Position numbers and translations under genes: made by a program. DNA of 64,000 nt from Strongylocentrotus droebachiensis. Its lineage: Eukaryota > Echinodermata > Echinoidea > Camarodonta > Strongylocentrotidae. Below, one piece after another: positions 24,061-35,150 of the stretch (position 1 is the stretch's first letter; every line of letters starts with the position of its first letter). Below the pieces are notes generated by a model. That model was not told the DNA's origin, did not search any database, and saw only the letters and a list, made by a program, of their open reading frames with translations. The stretch is taken from the NCBI GenBank assembly GCA_035222895.1, contig JAVYIG010000862.1:124001-188000 (forward strand), written 5' to 3'.

Positions 24061-24465
24061 GTGATAACTTTTCTGGCACAGAAATGGCTGATCAATAAGC
24101 CTAGTGTACATGATAGAACTACCAGTATCTACCTTTTTTGTTATACTAACATGTGTCCTTAGAAGTTAGAGCCTGAAGAGTATTAATTCGGTATAATAAA
24201 ATTAATAGGGTTAATGCCCTCTTAGCTCTTAGAACAGGATAAAAGATGTGACCTCTAAGACCTCCTCCTCCTCCTCTTCCTCTAGCTCTCCCTAAAGCTG
24301 GCATATTCCAAGAATCTTCATCTTCCCTTCTCCTCCTCCTTCTCTCCACATCTTCTTTTATCCCCAGGAGGAGGTGGGTTAATAACTTTGCGTGGCACAG
24401 AAACGGCTGATCAATAAAGCTAGTGTACGCAGAGTAAAGCCAGTTATTGATCAGCCGAGGGCAGT
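24061..24465. repeat. Direct repeats flanking a 270-bp segment, with terminal hairpin
   Basis: TGGCACAGAAATGGCTGATC and then AATAAGCCTAGTGTAC near 24074-24110 recur as TGGCACAGAAACGGCTGATC and then AATAAAGCTAGTGTAC near 24394-24428. The second copy continues into an inverted CGGCTGATCAATAA/TTATTGATCAGCCG hairpin. The interval contains foldback copy F (about 24157-24238) and TCCTCCTCC-rich sequence. Confidence 0.55.
24157..24238. repeat. Foldback hairpin element, copy F (diverged)
   Basis: GTTAGAGCCTGAAGAGTATT faces GGTTAATGCCCTCTTAGCTC, then TTAGAACAGG. The right arm is typical of the family and the left arm is degraded. Confidence 0.5.
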
Positions 24466-24552
24466 ACACATAAATGGACCGTGTTGGTGGTTGGAATGGC
24501 TCGCTCCCGGGCGTGATAAAGACCCTGCATCAATGTGATTTGGTTTGACCTA

Positions 24553-24910
24553 CCTCACTACGCCTGTCGTCATCAGCTCGAGTTTGCCAAATAACCCGCT
24601 ATTTGAACTATCCCTTTTGCTAATTAACCAGTTAATTAACTTAATTTCCGTCCTCATCAGCTTGCAGTTGCAATTAGCGGGATATTTGGTCAAGAAAATA
24701 TCCTGATAAATCTTGCTCTTCTTTCCAAAATATCCCTCTATTTGTGAAATACTATAGGGTGCTAATTTTCTCCCGTCCAAGCTAGTTTGTGATGAGTGTA
24801 TCGGTCTGGTGAAGACGCAATTTCCAGCTTTGGGATAATATCCTGAGTCTGAAAATAGCAGGTTATTGGCAAGCTCGAGCTGATGATGACAGGCCTACTG
24901 TAGTGATGAA
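24553..24910. mobile_element. Non-autonomous DNA element with subterminal repeats
   Basis: The left arm GCCTGTCGTCATCAGCTCGA (from 24562) continues to the first CCAAATAACCCGCTATTT; the right arm carries the same sequence inverted (AAATAGCAGGTTATTGGC to TGATGATGACAGGC, ending near 24894), over 40 bases. The CCAAATA.CCCGCTATTT motif occurs about four times in alternating orientation (near 24588, 24678, 24728 and 24855), as expected of transposase-binding subterminal repeats. CACTAC/GTAGTG just outside may be the true tips. There is no transposase frame. Confidence 0.65.
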
Positions 24911-25185
24911 CTTCATTTTCAGTTGACAAGATAAAAGACCATTTAGCTGTAATGGTATGCTGGTAACCTTGTAGCAAATTGAGCTATTTATGAATCAAAA
25001 GTGTCCCTTCATAATCGTTAGGGTACTTTATTTTGTTTTAATATTTAGTTGTATTGATTAATATCTTATGTCCTATCAGCAACTGCTTTAAACAAAATTT
25101 GTATTCCAGTACCATAGAGTTTTCTTGGTTGAGTTAAAAGGACGTTATTTCTAACTGGATATCAGCTGCTCACTCATATCTTTCA

Positions 25186-25420
25186 TTCAATATCTCTCTC
25201 CCTCTCCCTCTCTCTCTCTTTCTCTCCCTCTTTCCCCATTTCTCCCCGTCTCCCTCGGGGTGTGTGTCTCAATCTCCCCCTCTTTGTTATTCCTTTCTTT
25301 CTGTTTATTTATCTATCCTCTACTTCCCACCCCTCTTTCTCTCTTTCTCTCTTTCTCTCTCTCTGTCTCTCTCTCTGTCTCTTTCTCTCTCTACCTCTTT
25401 TCTCTCTCTGCATCCCTCTC
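25186..25420 (+). repeat. CT-rich pyrimidine tract
   Basis: Interrupted (CT)n and (CTTT)n sequence on the transcript-sense strand. Confidence 0.85.
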
Positions 25421-25608
25421 CTACCTCTAATTTCTCCATCTGAACTGTTTTCAGCCTCCAGTGTATACCATCGTATTCAAGCTCCTTATATGTGCATGAA
25501 CATTACCCAGGGGGGTGGCAGACTCTCTCGCTTGTAAATCATCATTTCTCCTCGTTTTAAGTTCATTGGCTCCAGGCTGGCTCGTGTTTCCCCATTCAAC
25601 CTCAAGCA

Positions 25609-25724
25609 ATACAGACCCATGTTCACATTGATAAATGCTCACTGATGTGTAGATGCACTTTTGATAATACAGACAATGTTCACAATGATAAATGCTCACT
25701 GATGTGAAGATGCACTTTTGATAA
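25609..25724. repeat. Two-copy tandem duplication, 58-bp period
   Basis: ATACAGAC...ATGTTCAC...GATAAATGCTCACTGATG and on to GATGCACTTTTGATA is repeated exactly back to back (25609-25666 and 25667-25724) with only a few differences. Confidence 0.85.
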
Positions 25725-26157
25725 TGATTTCAAACATTCATTACTTACTAATAAGTGGGTCTGATTTATTTCAAACTTCCGGCTTTCTGTTTCTATGATT
25801 TTTCTGCTCTCCTAGAAATGAACTTTTTACAAGTGTAGGATTTCCCTTTAAGGCAGTGTAAAAAACAAAAACAAAAACAAAACCCAGCCCCCTAAAGAAG
25901 AGAAGAAAACAAAATTTCTTTCTTAGAAGCTAGATTTTCTCTTAATTTTTTATTACACAGATTGTTATCTTTGTAGATGAAATATAATGGAGAAACGCCT
26001 GCTGGTAATACATTGAATTCAACATCCGTGCAACACCAGTGGGGGAGAGAGAAGGAATGGGATGAATCCACTGGGGTTTTCTGAAGTATGGATGATAGGA
26101 ATCTGTTTATATATGTCTGCATTCTTGTCTCTCAGCCAAGCTTTTCATGTTCGTGTC

Positions 26158-26250
26158 ATCCGTAGAGAGCTTGAAGGGTGTTAAAGTCGTATTGAATGAT
26201 ATGTGCTAAAATAGAGTTATTGCCCTTTTGGCACTCATTGGACATTCAGA
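26158..26250. repeat. Foldback hairpin element, copy G
   Basis: GAGAGCTTGAAGGGTGTTAA faces GAGTTATTGCCCTTTTGGCA. The loop reads GATATGTGCTAAAATA. Confidence 0.6.
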
Positions 26251-26300
26251 AGACAGCAGGCATTCATGTCTCACCGTCAAACTTTTCATATTCCTGCCAT

Positions 26301-26383
26301 GCTTTGGAGGTAGAAGGGCATTTATAGAGTCATATCACATGCTTAACAGAGATATAATGTCCTTCTGGCCTGTAACAGACGAT
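26301..26383. repeat. Foldback hairpin element, copy H
   Basis: GGTAGAAGGGCATTTATAGA faces ATAATGTCCTTCTGGCCTGT with a terminal AACAGAC. The loop (CATATCACATGCTTAAC) is in the reverse orientation relative to the copies at 37-41 kb. Confidence 0.6.
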
Positions 26384-29219
26384 TCAAAGAGAGGATGCAG
26401 GGTTTATATATCACAAAACATGAATGATTTCGACAAGAGAACATTGTTGGGCTACATCTGTGTTCACTTGTCATGAGACATACATTGTAGCAAACGGACA
26501 TTATCTGTCTGTGAGGGAGATAGGACTAGGAGTATGACTGGCAGCCATTATTGCTTTCATACCTAACTGTGCTAAAGGAAAGGGGAAGGACGAAGAAGGG
26601 GGCTACGTAACTTGGAGTACTCCACCTCTTTTTATCTCCGCGCTCATTAGTTCTCGAGGGAAATAAAATTATTGTCATAACGAGGTCTACGTGCCAGGAA
26701 TCTGGGGCATATTACTACTAATGAGCTAAGATACAATGAGGACAATAATTTCAGGGCTAGAAGTTCCCATCTACTCCATAGCCTGTTCTACTTGTGACAT
26801 AGTATTAGTTCAGTTTACACTAAAAGGAAATTATGCTGAGATTAGGAAGAATAGTACCAGTATTCTACATTTTCAAAACATATTGCCCTGTGTGGAGACT
26901 GAGGAAATTAAAGAATCATTAGGTAATTGCAATAGGGAACAGACTCCCTCGCAATGTTTTGCTCCCCTATTTTCTCTATAGCTTGGATAAGAGTTACTTC
27001 TTTGGACTTGGCATTCATGTAGTTGGGCAGTGAGCAAGGGTCGGGAGGGGGGGGGGGGGGGGGGGGCATTATCCTACCCCATCCCTGGAATTCAGACAAT
27101 GGGAGCAGCGTCAAAACAAACTCTATTTTTAAAATAAGGGGATGACAATATTCTTTGATGAGATGAATTTTATTTTTAAGTTGAAATGAATGACAGGAGA
27201 ATGCAAGGAGAGCATAATTCATCTCTCATTGCTTGGTATTCAGAAAACATGCAAGTTATTTATTACACTATAAACAATAACATTCAACCTTGATTGACAC
27301 ACTGGATTAAAACCAGAGCATCAACAAGAAAAGTAAGAGCTCTAGCTGTATAGTCATTTTTTTTACCTTCATTCTCATAAAATGTTCAACCCAACTCAGG
27401 TCAAATTCTGTTGATAAAGTAAAAACATATCTAAAAGCTAGACTTAACCAAGCTCTTAGTATGACAATATCCGTTGATACATTTATTTTTTTTCAAGAGA
27501 AGGGATGGGGCAGTAGCTCCTGCATGCTATCAATTGTTTACTCCTGTTGATAGAATTCGTAATTGCGGATTAGATGAATGGATGTTGGAGAAATGTGCTC
27601 TTTATGTCCTCCTTCTTTTTCTTTTTATTTCATCATCGTCTATTATTCCTATAACTTCATGTGCCTAATCAATGGCCTGAAGATTGAGTCAAATGTCATC
27701 TTTTCATTTCTCCAATGACGTTGTGCTCAAACCCTTTAATGGAGAAAAGAGTTTCAGGCAAAAAACAGTCCATTTAAATTTATCTGACATTCTCTTCAGG
27801 GAAAAAAAATAGAGAAATGTAAGGGTATTGACTGCAAACCAGTCTCTGCCCCCTCCATATGTGAACACTAATAAGTAATTGAAGCACTGATAATTGAGTC
27901 ATACCCATGTAAATGTGATTTTTAATATCTTCTTCAAACCATTGAAACATTCGTAAAACATAACCTACAAAATATAAAAATAGAAATAATGAATGAAGCT
28001 GCCGAAGTGCCTTGTTGACAAAAAATAGGATTAAATGCGATTCGCATCCATTATGGTAAATGTGCTTTATAAGGGATTTGAAAGTGATGTTTTTCATTTA
28101 CTAGTTCATTTTTGTTTTTGTTTTCAATTTTTTCCCCCACTTCGTTCTTTGTTTTCTTTTTGGAGATAGTTGTTCCTATCTCTCATATTTATTTCTGGCT
28201 GAAAAAACCCCATAGAAATTGCTTTCCCAGTGACTGCAGATCGTGTTGAGATCATGAAAGAAGAAATAAATAAATGAGGTTCTTTTAAATTGAAAGATAG
28301 AAGTTTGTTTAGACCCAGAAAGGCATAATCTCTGTGTTAAATCATACAAGAATATGTTAGGTTTTCTCAAAGTGAAGAAAATTCATATGTGATCAAATCA
28401 GCACATAGTACAAGGACCCCTGTATCGTTATTGTCTAAGCCACATGTCCTCTTTCAGGTAAAGTCCAATTAAATCTTAGATGTGATTAGGGCCATATGAA
28501 TTCATTCAACCAGAAAGCAGAATGCCTTCCTCTCCAATTCAGATATTGATTTCTTGTATGCAGCCAAATCAAAATTGTGTTATTCCTTCTTGCTATTACC
28601 AACATATTACCATCCTCCGATTATTGTTTGCATTTTAGGATGCAAGCCAAATTACCCTGCCTACCGGTATATAGATTGGACTTTGAATTGTAATCTCTTT
28701 TCTCCTCATTTCCCCCATCATTGTTTTTGGAGTGTTTCTTCCCCATCTTATAATGTCTTGCTTGATTTCTGTAATGCATTTCCGCATCAATCGTGACATT
28801 TTACAAATGGGTCTGCACGGCGGTGTGTCTCCTAAAAAACGGGCAATCCTGACTGATTGTTTGTTGGAGGGGGTTTAATTATCTTATTTTTGCAATGAAA
28901 TGGTCTGTGGCAAATAGCTTTGAGATGCAATAAAAATCTATTTTCATTCCAAAGTCAGGAAATGAAAAGAAAAATCCACAGAGAGCTGAAATTCTCATGC
29001 ATTAGTGATAGAATTAGATAGGAAATTGTGAGGAGTCTGAGAGAGATGACAAGATAAATTGAGGCAAAAATGACAAAGTAAGGCGGATAGAACATTCAAA
29101 TATGTAAAAAAAAGAAAAAAAAGGAAAGAGAGACAAAAAGACTAACAAATATCAGAGTGTGAGTGTGTGTGAGAGTGAGAGAATTTCATGATTACAATGC
29201 TGATTATCATGTGAAATGA

Positions 29220-29450
29220 ATCTGTGCGTATAATTTATTTCAATCGATTAACAATTTGTCTGTTTCTCTCCTTCCCTTTTCTTATATTCCCATCCATCTT
29301 TCTCCTGTATGCACCTTGGGGGTCTGTCATCTTCTTGGCTGTTTCATCTGACCCAATGGATTCACATTCAACCTTACAGGTAAGAATATCAAATAAAGAG
29401 TCATCTGATGGATTGTTATCAGTCTGTTGCTTTAAAATGGTGTATTTGTC
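29220..29450 (+). repeat. Duplicated segment with TTACAG|GTAAGA junction, copy 2
   Basis: This copy is collinear with 13345-13562, including CCCATCCATCTTTCTCC, TTTCATCTGACCCAATGG and ATTCACATTCAACC, and ends ACAG|GTAAGA at 29379|29380. Both AG and GT are preserved in both copies. Here, though not in copy 1, ATGGATTCACATTC opens an eight-codon frame that reaches the junction in phase 0, so a tiny alternative first exon is a second possibility. A recursive splice site is the preferred reading. Confidence 0.55.
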
Positions 29451-29829
29451 CTAAGAAGAATATTTCTTTTAAGGAAAGTGATAAGACTTAAAAAAAAATG
29501 AAAGGTTTTATGGTGGAATATATCTGGTGAATACAGGAATGTGTACATTGTGTAAAGGAAGTTTTTTTTACGATAATAATTTTGTTTTGATTAACGAGCC
29601 CCCCCCCCCAAGTTAGAGAGAGAGAGAGGGGGGAGGGGGGGGGGTAAACAAAGTGATACAGACAAACACACTTATAGCTATTAAAAGAAGTGGTGACTGG
29701 CACAATTTAAAAAGTAAGATGGAGCAATTTTCACAAGATGTGTTGGGAGGAAGATCCCAAAAGAAGGTCACTGTAATTGTTCCCTAAGGGCTTGAGTGGC
29801 TGGCCATCTGGATAAGGAACCTTCCAGTG

Positions 29830-29889
29830 TGACCCTCATGACCTTCGACCTGACGAGGTCAAAGATGAGGTTGTGTGAGGACAAGGTCA
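29830..29889. promoter_or_regulatory. Cluster of nuclear-receptor half-sites
   Basis: TGACCC (29830), TGACCT (29839) and CGACCT (29846) are followed by AGGTCA (29856), AGGTTG (29868) and AGGTCA (29884). The second and third form a DR1. The set switches strand halfway, giving everted or inverted pairs. This is denser than expected by chance in AT-rich DNA, but binding is not shown. Confidence 0.35.
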
Positions 29890-29952
29890 GTGTGTGTATT
29901 CTCTCTTGGGATTTGTTTCTATCTCAAGAAGGGAGGTAGGTTAGAAATGGAA

Positions 29953-30033
29953 AGATGAAAGCAAGAAGGGCGTTCAATCTTTATCTATGGAAGGTGCCAT
30001 GATGTAATGGTGTTCTGGCTCTCAGCAGATATA
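29953..30033. repeat. Foldback hairpin element, copy I
   Basis: GCAAGAAGGGCGTTCAATC faces AATGGTGTTCTGGCTCTCAG with a terminal CAGATAT. Confidence 0.5.
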
Positions 30034-30527
30034 TTCATACTGACGGGCTGATGTGGGTTGAATGCTGACATCACTTCTGCACTCCTTGTGCAAGCTGCAG
30101 TGTACTTTACCTTAATATATCTTCTAATTATCAAGATGGAATATGTTTGCTGGAAGAAAAAAAAAGGAGAATTCAGAAAGGTATCCCCTGTCGAGGTGCT
30201 ATTCCAAACATCAGGTCTGCTGCAAATTGAGCATCACAAAATCCATCCATTCAGCAGCAATATCAGCCATTATTTATCGAGTGGTGTCCCCTTTCTTCTT
30301 CACAAGATATTCCACGCGTCATTGACGGCTTTTTGAATCCCCCTTTCACTCTCGTTTCCACCCCCTCCTGTATACTTTACTATCACGGTTGGTCTGTCGG
30401 TGAGACGATGTAATGTAATATATCCTTTTGTACAGCCATTCCGCCTCTCACGCGCTGCCTTTGTCATTCATTAAATATCAGCTCTTCTCTTGCTGGCTCA
30501 CTCACCCCTCAATCATTTTATCTCCTG

Positions 30528-31098
30528 TTCTCTCTATCTCTCTCTCTCTCTCTCTTTCTACATACTGGGTAGCTCTCTTTCTCATTTTGTTACTCCATGC
30601 CTTTGTCTCTTTCTCTCTCTCTTTCTCTCTCCCTCATTCTGATTCTCTTTAATCTTTATCTCTTTTTCGTTCATCTCTCTCTCTCTCTCTCTCCCCCCCC
30701 CCCCCTTCTCTCCACCTCTCACTCTATTTTCTCTCTATTACTCATTATTTCGTCCCTATTTTCACGAAGTGACGGTAGTGAATGAAAATCGCATACAATG
30801 TGAATGCGGATTTTCCTCACTACCGTCACTTCGTGAAAACAGGAACGATTTGTCTGTCTCTTTCTCAGCCCTCTCTATGTCTCTGTCTCTTTCGCCTTAT
30901 CTCTTGCTCCATGTCATTCTCATTCTCACCTCTGCCTCTCTTTTAATTTGTCATCTCTATCTCTATCTCCATCTCTCTCACCTCTGCCTCTCTATCTCTC
31001 TCTATCTATCTATCTATCTCTCTCACCTCCGCCTCCCTCCCTCTCTCCTCATCTCCCTCCCTCTCTCTCTCTCTCTCTCCCTCTCTCTCTCTCTCTCT
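30528..31098 (+). repeat. Long CT-rich pyrimidine domain
   Basis: About 570 bases of (CT)n, (CTAT)n and CCT-rich sequence on the transcript-sense strand, interrupted by the foldback MITE at 30747-30855. Long Ser/Leu/Pro open frames in this block are artefacts of the repeat. Confidence 0.85.
30747..30855. mobile_element. Foldback MITE, CACGAAGTGACGG family, copy 2
   Basis: TTTTCACGAAGTGACGGTAG on the left is matched by its complement on the right. The centre (AATGAAAATCGCATACAATG) differs from copy 1, while the arms are almost identical. ATTT flanks CGTCC on the left and follows AACG on the right, as in copy 1. It is inserted into a CT-rich block. Confidence 0.8.
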
Positions 31099-31927
31099 GC
31101 CGCATCTTCAAAGAGCCTCCCGCTCATCAATATTAGAGCTGGAGAGTCTCCTCCAGTCTCCTCCAGTCTCCCAAGGAGATGGGATGAGGAATTACGGATG
31201 AAGGAGTACAGCTCTTACGTGATCCGTGTCTGCAAGTAAAGAATCTCCTCACATGTTTAGTTTGGCTCTCCTTTCCCCCCTTTCCCCATACATCACCGTC
31301 CCAACATTTTGTCCCAAAACGATGCGATTGATGGGCGGAAACGAAGGAAATTCAATATGAAATGCACAAAATTTGGCACTATGCTATTACCCTTGAGCAT
31401 CTTTTATATACATGCATCTATTTTGTGGATAATTTGTATGCTGCCTCTACATATCTTCGACAATTAGCTTCCAGAATGCTGTACGAGCTATGTATTTTCA
31501 GTGGCAGTAACAGCCTGCTTGGGGGCAGCAGACAATTATAGTAATGACAGAATTGCCCACTGTACGGCATGTTGAGATATGCTATTACTTAAGCCGGGGT
31601 AATAATATCCAAAGTCCTTTGGAAGCGCACAGCAACGTTTTACCATAATTTGATACAAGAACGGCATATTATTATTTTTGAACAAATGAAGAGAATGCAA
31701 TAATGAAATTTCAAAACAATCATGAAAATAACCCTCAATTCAAGGCCAACTATGCATTATCTCTTGCTTATATAGTAGAGGGGATTAGCGAGACTTGTGA
31801 AATCAAGAAGCTCCTTGGTAAAAAGAATAATAATCATTCCGCAACAATTACAATTTAAAAAGACACATGCTTGTCATACCCTCCACCCCCCCCCCCACGG
31901 AAACAACAACAACAACAATATACTAAG

Positions 31928-32002
31928 TGATTTGTTAAGAGCCAGAAGGGCATTTACCCACATCATTTTACACATAATTAATGCCCTTGGGATTCTAAAG
32001 AG
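31928..32002. repeat. Foldback hairpin element, copy J
   Basis: TTAAGAGCCAGAAGGGCATT faces TTAATGCCCTTGGGATTCTA. Confidence 0.6.
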
Positions 32003-32859
32003 ATGATATGATATATTATTGCCCCTTGATGACTGGACATACAGCATCTGGACTAATTAGCTTGAGATGGACATCCCACAATGGTAGGGGGGTATCATGT
32101 CATAGCTATCAGAGGGAGTACATAGGCATGAAGAGTGCCCATCAGTTGTGAAGTCAATTAGTGTATATTCAATAGACATAATACTGATGGGAATTAGGTG
32201 GAGTGTAATTAATACTAATTATCTAATTGGTGTGCAGGATAATGAAAAGCAATTGGCCTATTTTTGAAATTTCAATTTGAGGAAAATTTGAATGCCCCAT
32301 TGTATGTCCCATAGAAATCAGAAGTTCAGATTACACAATGGGTAAAGCACAAAGCTATTGGAAGTTGCCCTGGGTAGTTCGATCGTGTTAGTATAATTGC
32401 AGCACAGTGCACTTGCTACTTAACTTTGGATACATAAATATCTAACGGGTAGATGAGGAAACATTAAATTTCATATATTTAATCAAAGCTTTAGTAGGGC
32501 TATTTCTTGAATACAGTTATCTGATAAACCAAAATTGTAGACATATTAGGTAATGTACGGAACAAAATAGCTTTGTCTTGCCCTTATTTATGTTGTACAT
32601 GTATAAAACTAGAAGAAATATCTTGTCTTATCTTTTCAAGATTTCAATTTTATAGTAATAAGATGTAATGAGATCTTCGCACTCATATATATGTGAGATG
32701 TGCCTACAAAGAAAATGAACATGGTTATGACAGCATTCCTACGTGCTACGTGCTTATATTCACAACCCGGCGATGCAAAGAACAGCTTTGAATGAATGGT
32801 ACGATAGTTAAATTAAGTTAATTGAGAAATAAGGGGATCTCTTAACAGAAGAACAGTTG

Positions 32860-33110
32860 GTCTCTCAACGGGAGGCAGCTAGGTAGAATCACAATTAGTG
32901 CTGCGGTTTCCGGCAGAGAAAAATGCGTCTCGCTTCTTTTATCTCTGCCCGCTTGCTCTGAGCGTGGCAACTCAAATTGGATTTCAGCTGTTAATACGGC
33001 GGATGATTTAGTCATCCAGCGGTAGAAGGAAGGTATTCCCCCAGCTGTTACCAGGCAGAAGGGCACAGTCATGATGAGTGGGGGCCCCACCTTTCACAAT
33101 CAAATCTAGA
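32860..33110. promoter_or_regulatory. Candidate conserved non-coding block
   Basis: Balanced composition without simple repeats. CACAATTAGTGC, a GGATGATTTAGTCATCC hairpin near 33000-33016, and CAGCTG words at 32985 and 33042 stand out. A GGCAGAAGGGCACAG fragment at 33053 may be a half-copy of the foldback family. Enhancer-like by texture only. Confidence 0.2.
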
Positions 33111-35088
33111 AACCAGAGTGTTGGTGTATATTAGGGGGGTAAAGGAGCTCATCTTCCCCCTTTCCCTATTTTGAATGGTGTTTTCTGTTCAATGCAATGC
33201 AGCTATCATACTACTGTTCAATTTATGTTGTACACATAATAAAGTACCACAAAATAGGTAGGTTGGAACATTTTAATTGTGTATTACATTTTCAAATAAC
33301 TGTTCCTTCTTAGTGAGATACTACAAATTTCTCCACGTCCAAAATAAGATATATGATGTAATATTGAAGGTAACGATCCAGAGTTTTATGGTCTGTTCTA
33401 TGACAATGTGCACAAGCATATATCACACTCATATTTGTTATCTTCCAAGGGATTGTATGTTGAGATGATATGGTCTGTTGATAAGCAAACAGACGTTATT
33501 CATATCTTTTGACATTTGTTTAATTCCCTTATAGTTCTGAAATTTTTGAAATAATAAATACTGCCAATTGTGTTGTTCTGATGTTTTGAAGTTGAACCAT
33601 GGTTTCCCTTTTCATGGTTTTGAGTTGATTGGTGCTGGGTCCAGTAAAGGCACATGGAATAAAAAATAAGAACATAGTTAATAAATTGTTAGCATGGAAT
33701 GAGAAATAGGATAGAACTGTGACCATATTGTTCTAACTGATGTGTTTGGAATTTTCTTTTCACCCGTCAATCAAAAGTTATCTGTAGTCAAATATTTCAA
33801 TCGTCTCACTCCTATATCCACGGTGGATCAATAAGTTGCATCTTGGCTTTGAGATCAGATCACCTTTCTGTCATCAATGCTTATCCCCTCCATAGATTCC
33901 AAAGTCAAGCATTTATTATAGCAACTCTTCTATGCTAGCTCATCCGAAACTTTAAAGCTAGAGGATGAAACAGTGATATCCCAACCCTGCCCCTTTTCCT
34001 ACCTCTTCCCACTTACCCTCAGCCCCCTCTCCGACCCATCAGCATGCATCTGCTATGCTGGGGGCCCCTGTATAGTAGCTGACCGCAAGCAAGTCTGGCA
34101 TGAGGGATGGTAGGTTATACCTAGAGAAGAAGATGGATAGAAAGCCTGCTATAGATCTGAGCAGGCTTCCAAAACCAATCACTAACCCCGAAGGTCCCTC
34201 CTAATAACATGTTTTCTTCGCTCCGCTTGGGTAGCGGCCATTAACAATGAAGCACCCCCTATGCATTGAACTAGGACACTGACTTGCAGTGACTTACATC
34301 TTCTCTGTGTTGTTGTTTTTACAAGGATTTCTGAAGGATATAGAAGCTTTGCTGGCTGTTTACATGGTGAATGATCTGCTGTCAATTATTTGGTTCTGGA
34401 AACTGATCATTGGTTATCCATCTTTTTTAAAGAATAAATTTGCGCAATAAATAAACATTATTTGTTTTATCTGTAACATAATATAATGACTGTGATGATC
34501 AATCTTCATTATTCTTAGCCATTAACTATCTGCATCCATTGTTGTCAACTAGCATCATTGAGCATCTTCATTTTGCTATTCTTGATTATGGTGATGCCCT
34601 GTCATTTTTCATTGACAGTTTTAGCATCATCACCTTCCATAATTTGATTAACCAACTTGACCTTACTCTATCCTTTTGGAAAGATACTCCTACAGCTTGT
34701 TTTATATACTGTACAGTGAGTGATGCTATACAATAGTACCACCGTTTTGGGATTACTGTCATTGTTGCCAAAGTTGTCTGAGCTGCTATAGCTGTGAGAG
34801 TCGCCAAAGTAATCATCAAAGTTGTTGCCACCATCATCATCATCATAACCTTGAGATACCAACTTCATCCTTGAAGTAATAGCACCAAGCATCATCATCT
34901 TTCATTAGCTACCAAGGATGCAGCTCCGCCCTGTCCGACTCCCATACCCATCTTGGTAAAATCCTATGCTCCAAGATTCGGTCTTTTAGTCATTCACTAC
35001 CGCTGCTCTTCATGACCTTATCGAGTTTGACTATAAATACAGTCATCTCTGGAAACAAGTTAGTTGTTGATATCTGCTTCCCCTGCAG

Positions 35089-35150
35089 AGCGAAGGGCAA
35101 ACCCCAAGAATTTCACAGCTGGAAGCTTCAAACAAGCTGAGGCATATCAG
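35089..35150 (+). other. Possible 60/62-nt cassette exon
   Basis: A good acceptor (CTTCCCCTGCAG, AG at 35087-35088) is followed by a second AG at 35089-35090. A CAG|GTAATA donor follows 62 or 60 bases later (GT at 35151). From the second AG the exon is exactly 20 codons, phase 0 to phase 0: RRANPKNFTAGSFKQAEAYQ. It would insert cleanly between exon 1A and the common exon. From the first AG it is 62 nt and would shift the frame. It lies amid non-repetitive, less AT-rich sequence (34916-35160). No homology is recognised; an untranslated exon or a chance pair of sites is possible. Confidence 0.35.

Larger units (their letters stand above)
24911..29219 (+). other. Intron 1, fifth part
   Basis: Non-coding. 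It contains a CT-rich tract (25186-25420), a 58-bp tandem duplication (25609-25724), foldback copies G and H, and a 20-base G-run (27047-27066). Stretches at 27080-29200 show no exon, element or motif that can be defended. Confidence 0.45.

Noticed and set aside
30769-31239. 156-codon Ser/Leu/Pro-rich frame
   Set aside because: It is produced by the (CT)n repeat and by one arm of a foldback element.
32335-32400. tRNA-derived SINE head (GGGTAAAGCACAAAGC followed by GTAGTTCGATCG)
   Set aside because: The A-box and B-box are only approximate, there is no defined body or tail, and no second copy was seen.
33315-33370. Exon-like segment between CCTTCTTAG and GAAG|GTAACG
   Set aside because: It is 56 nt with stops in two frames, including the phase needed by this gene.
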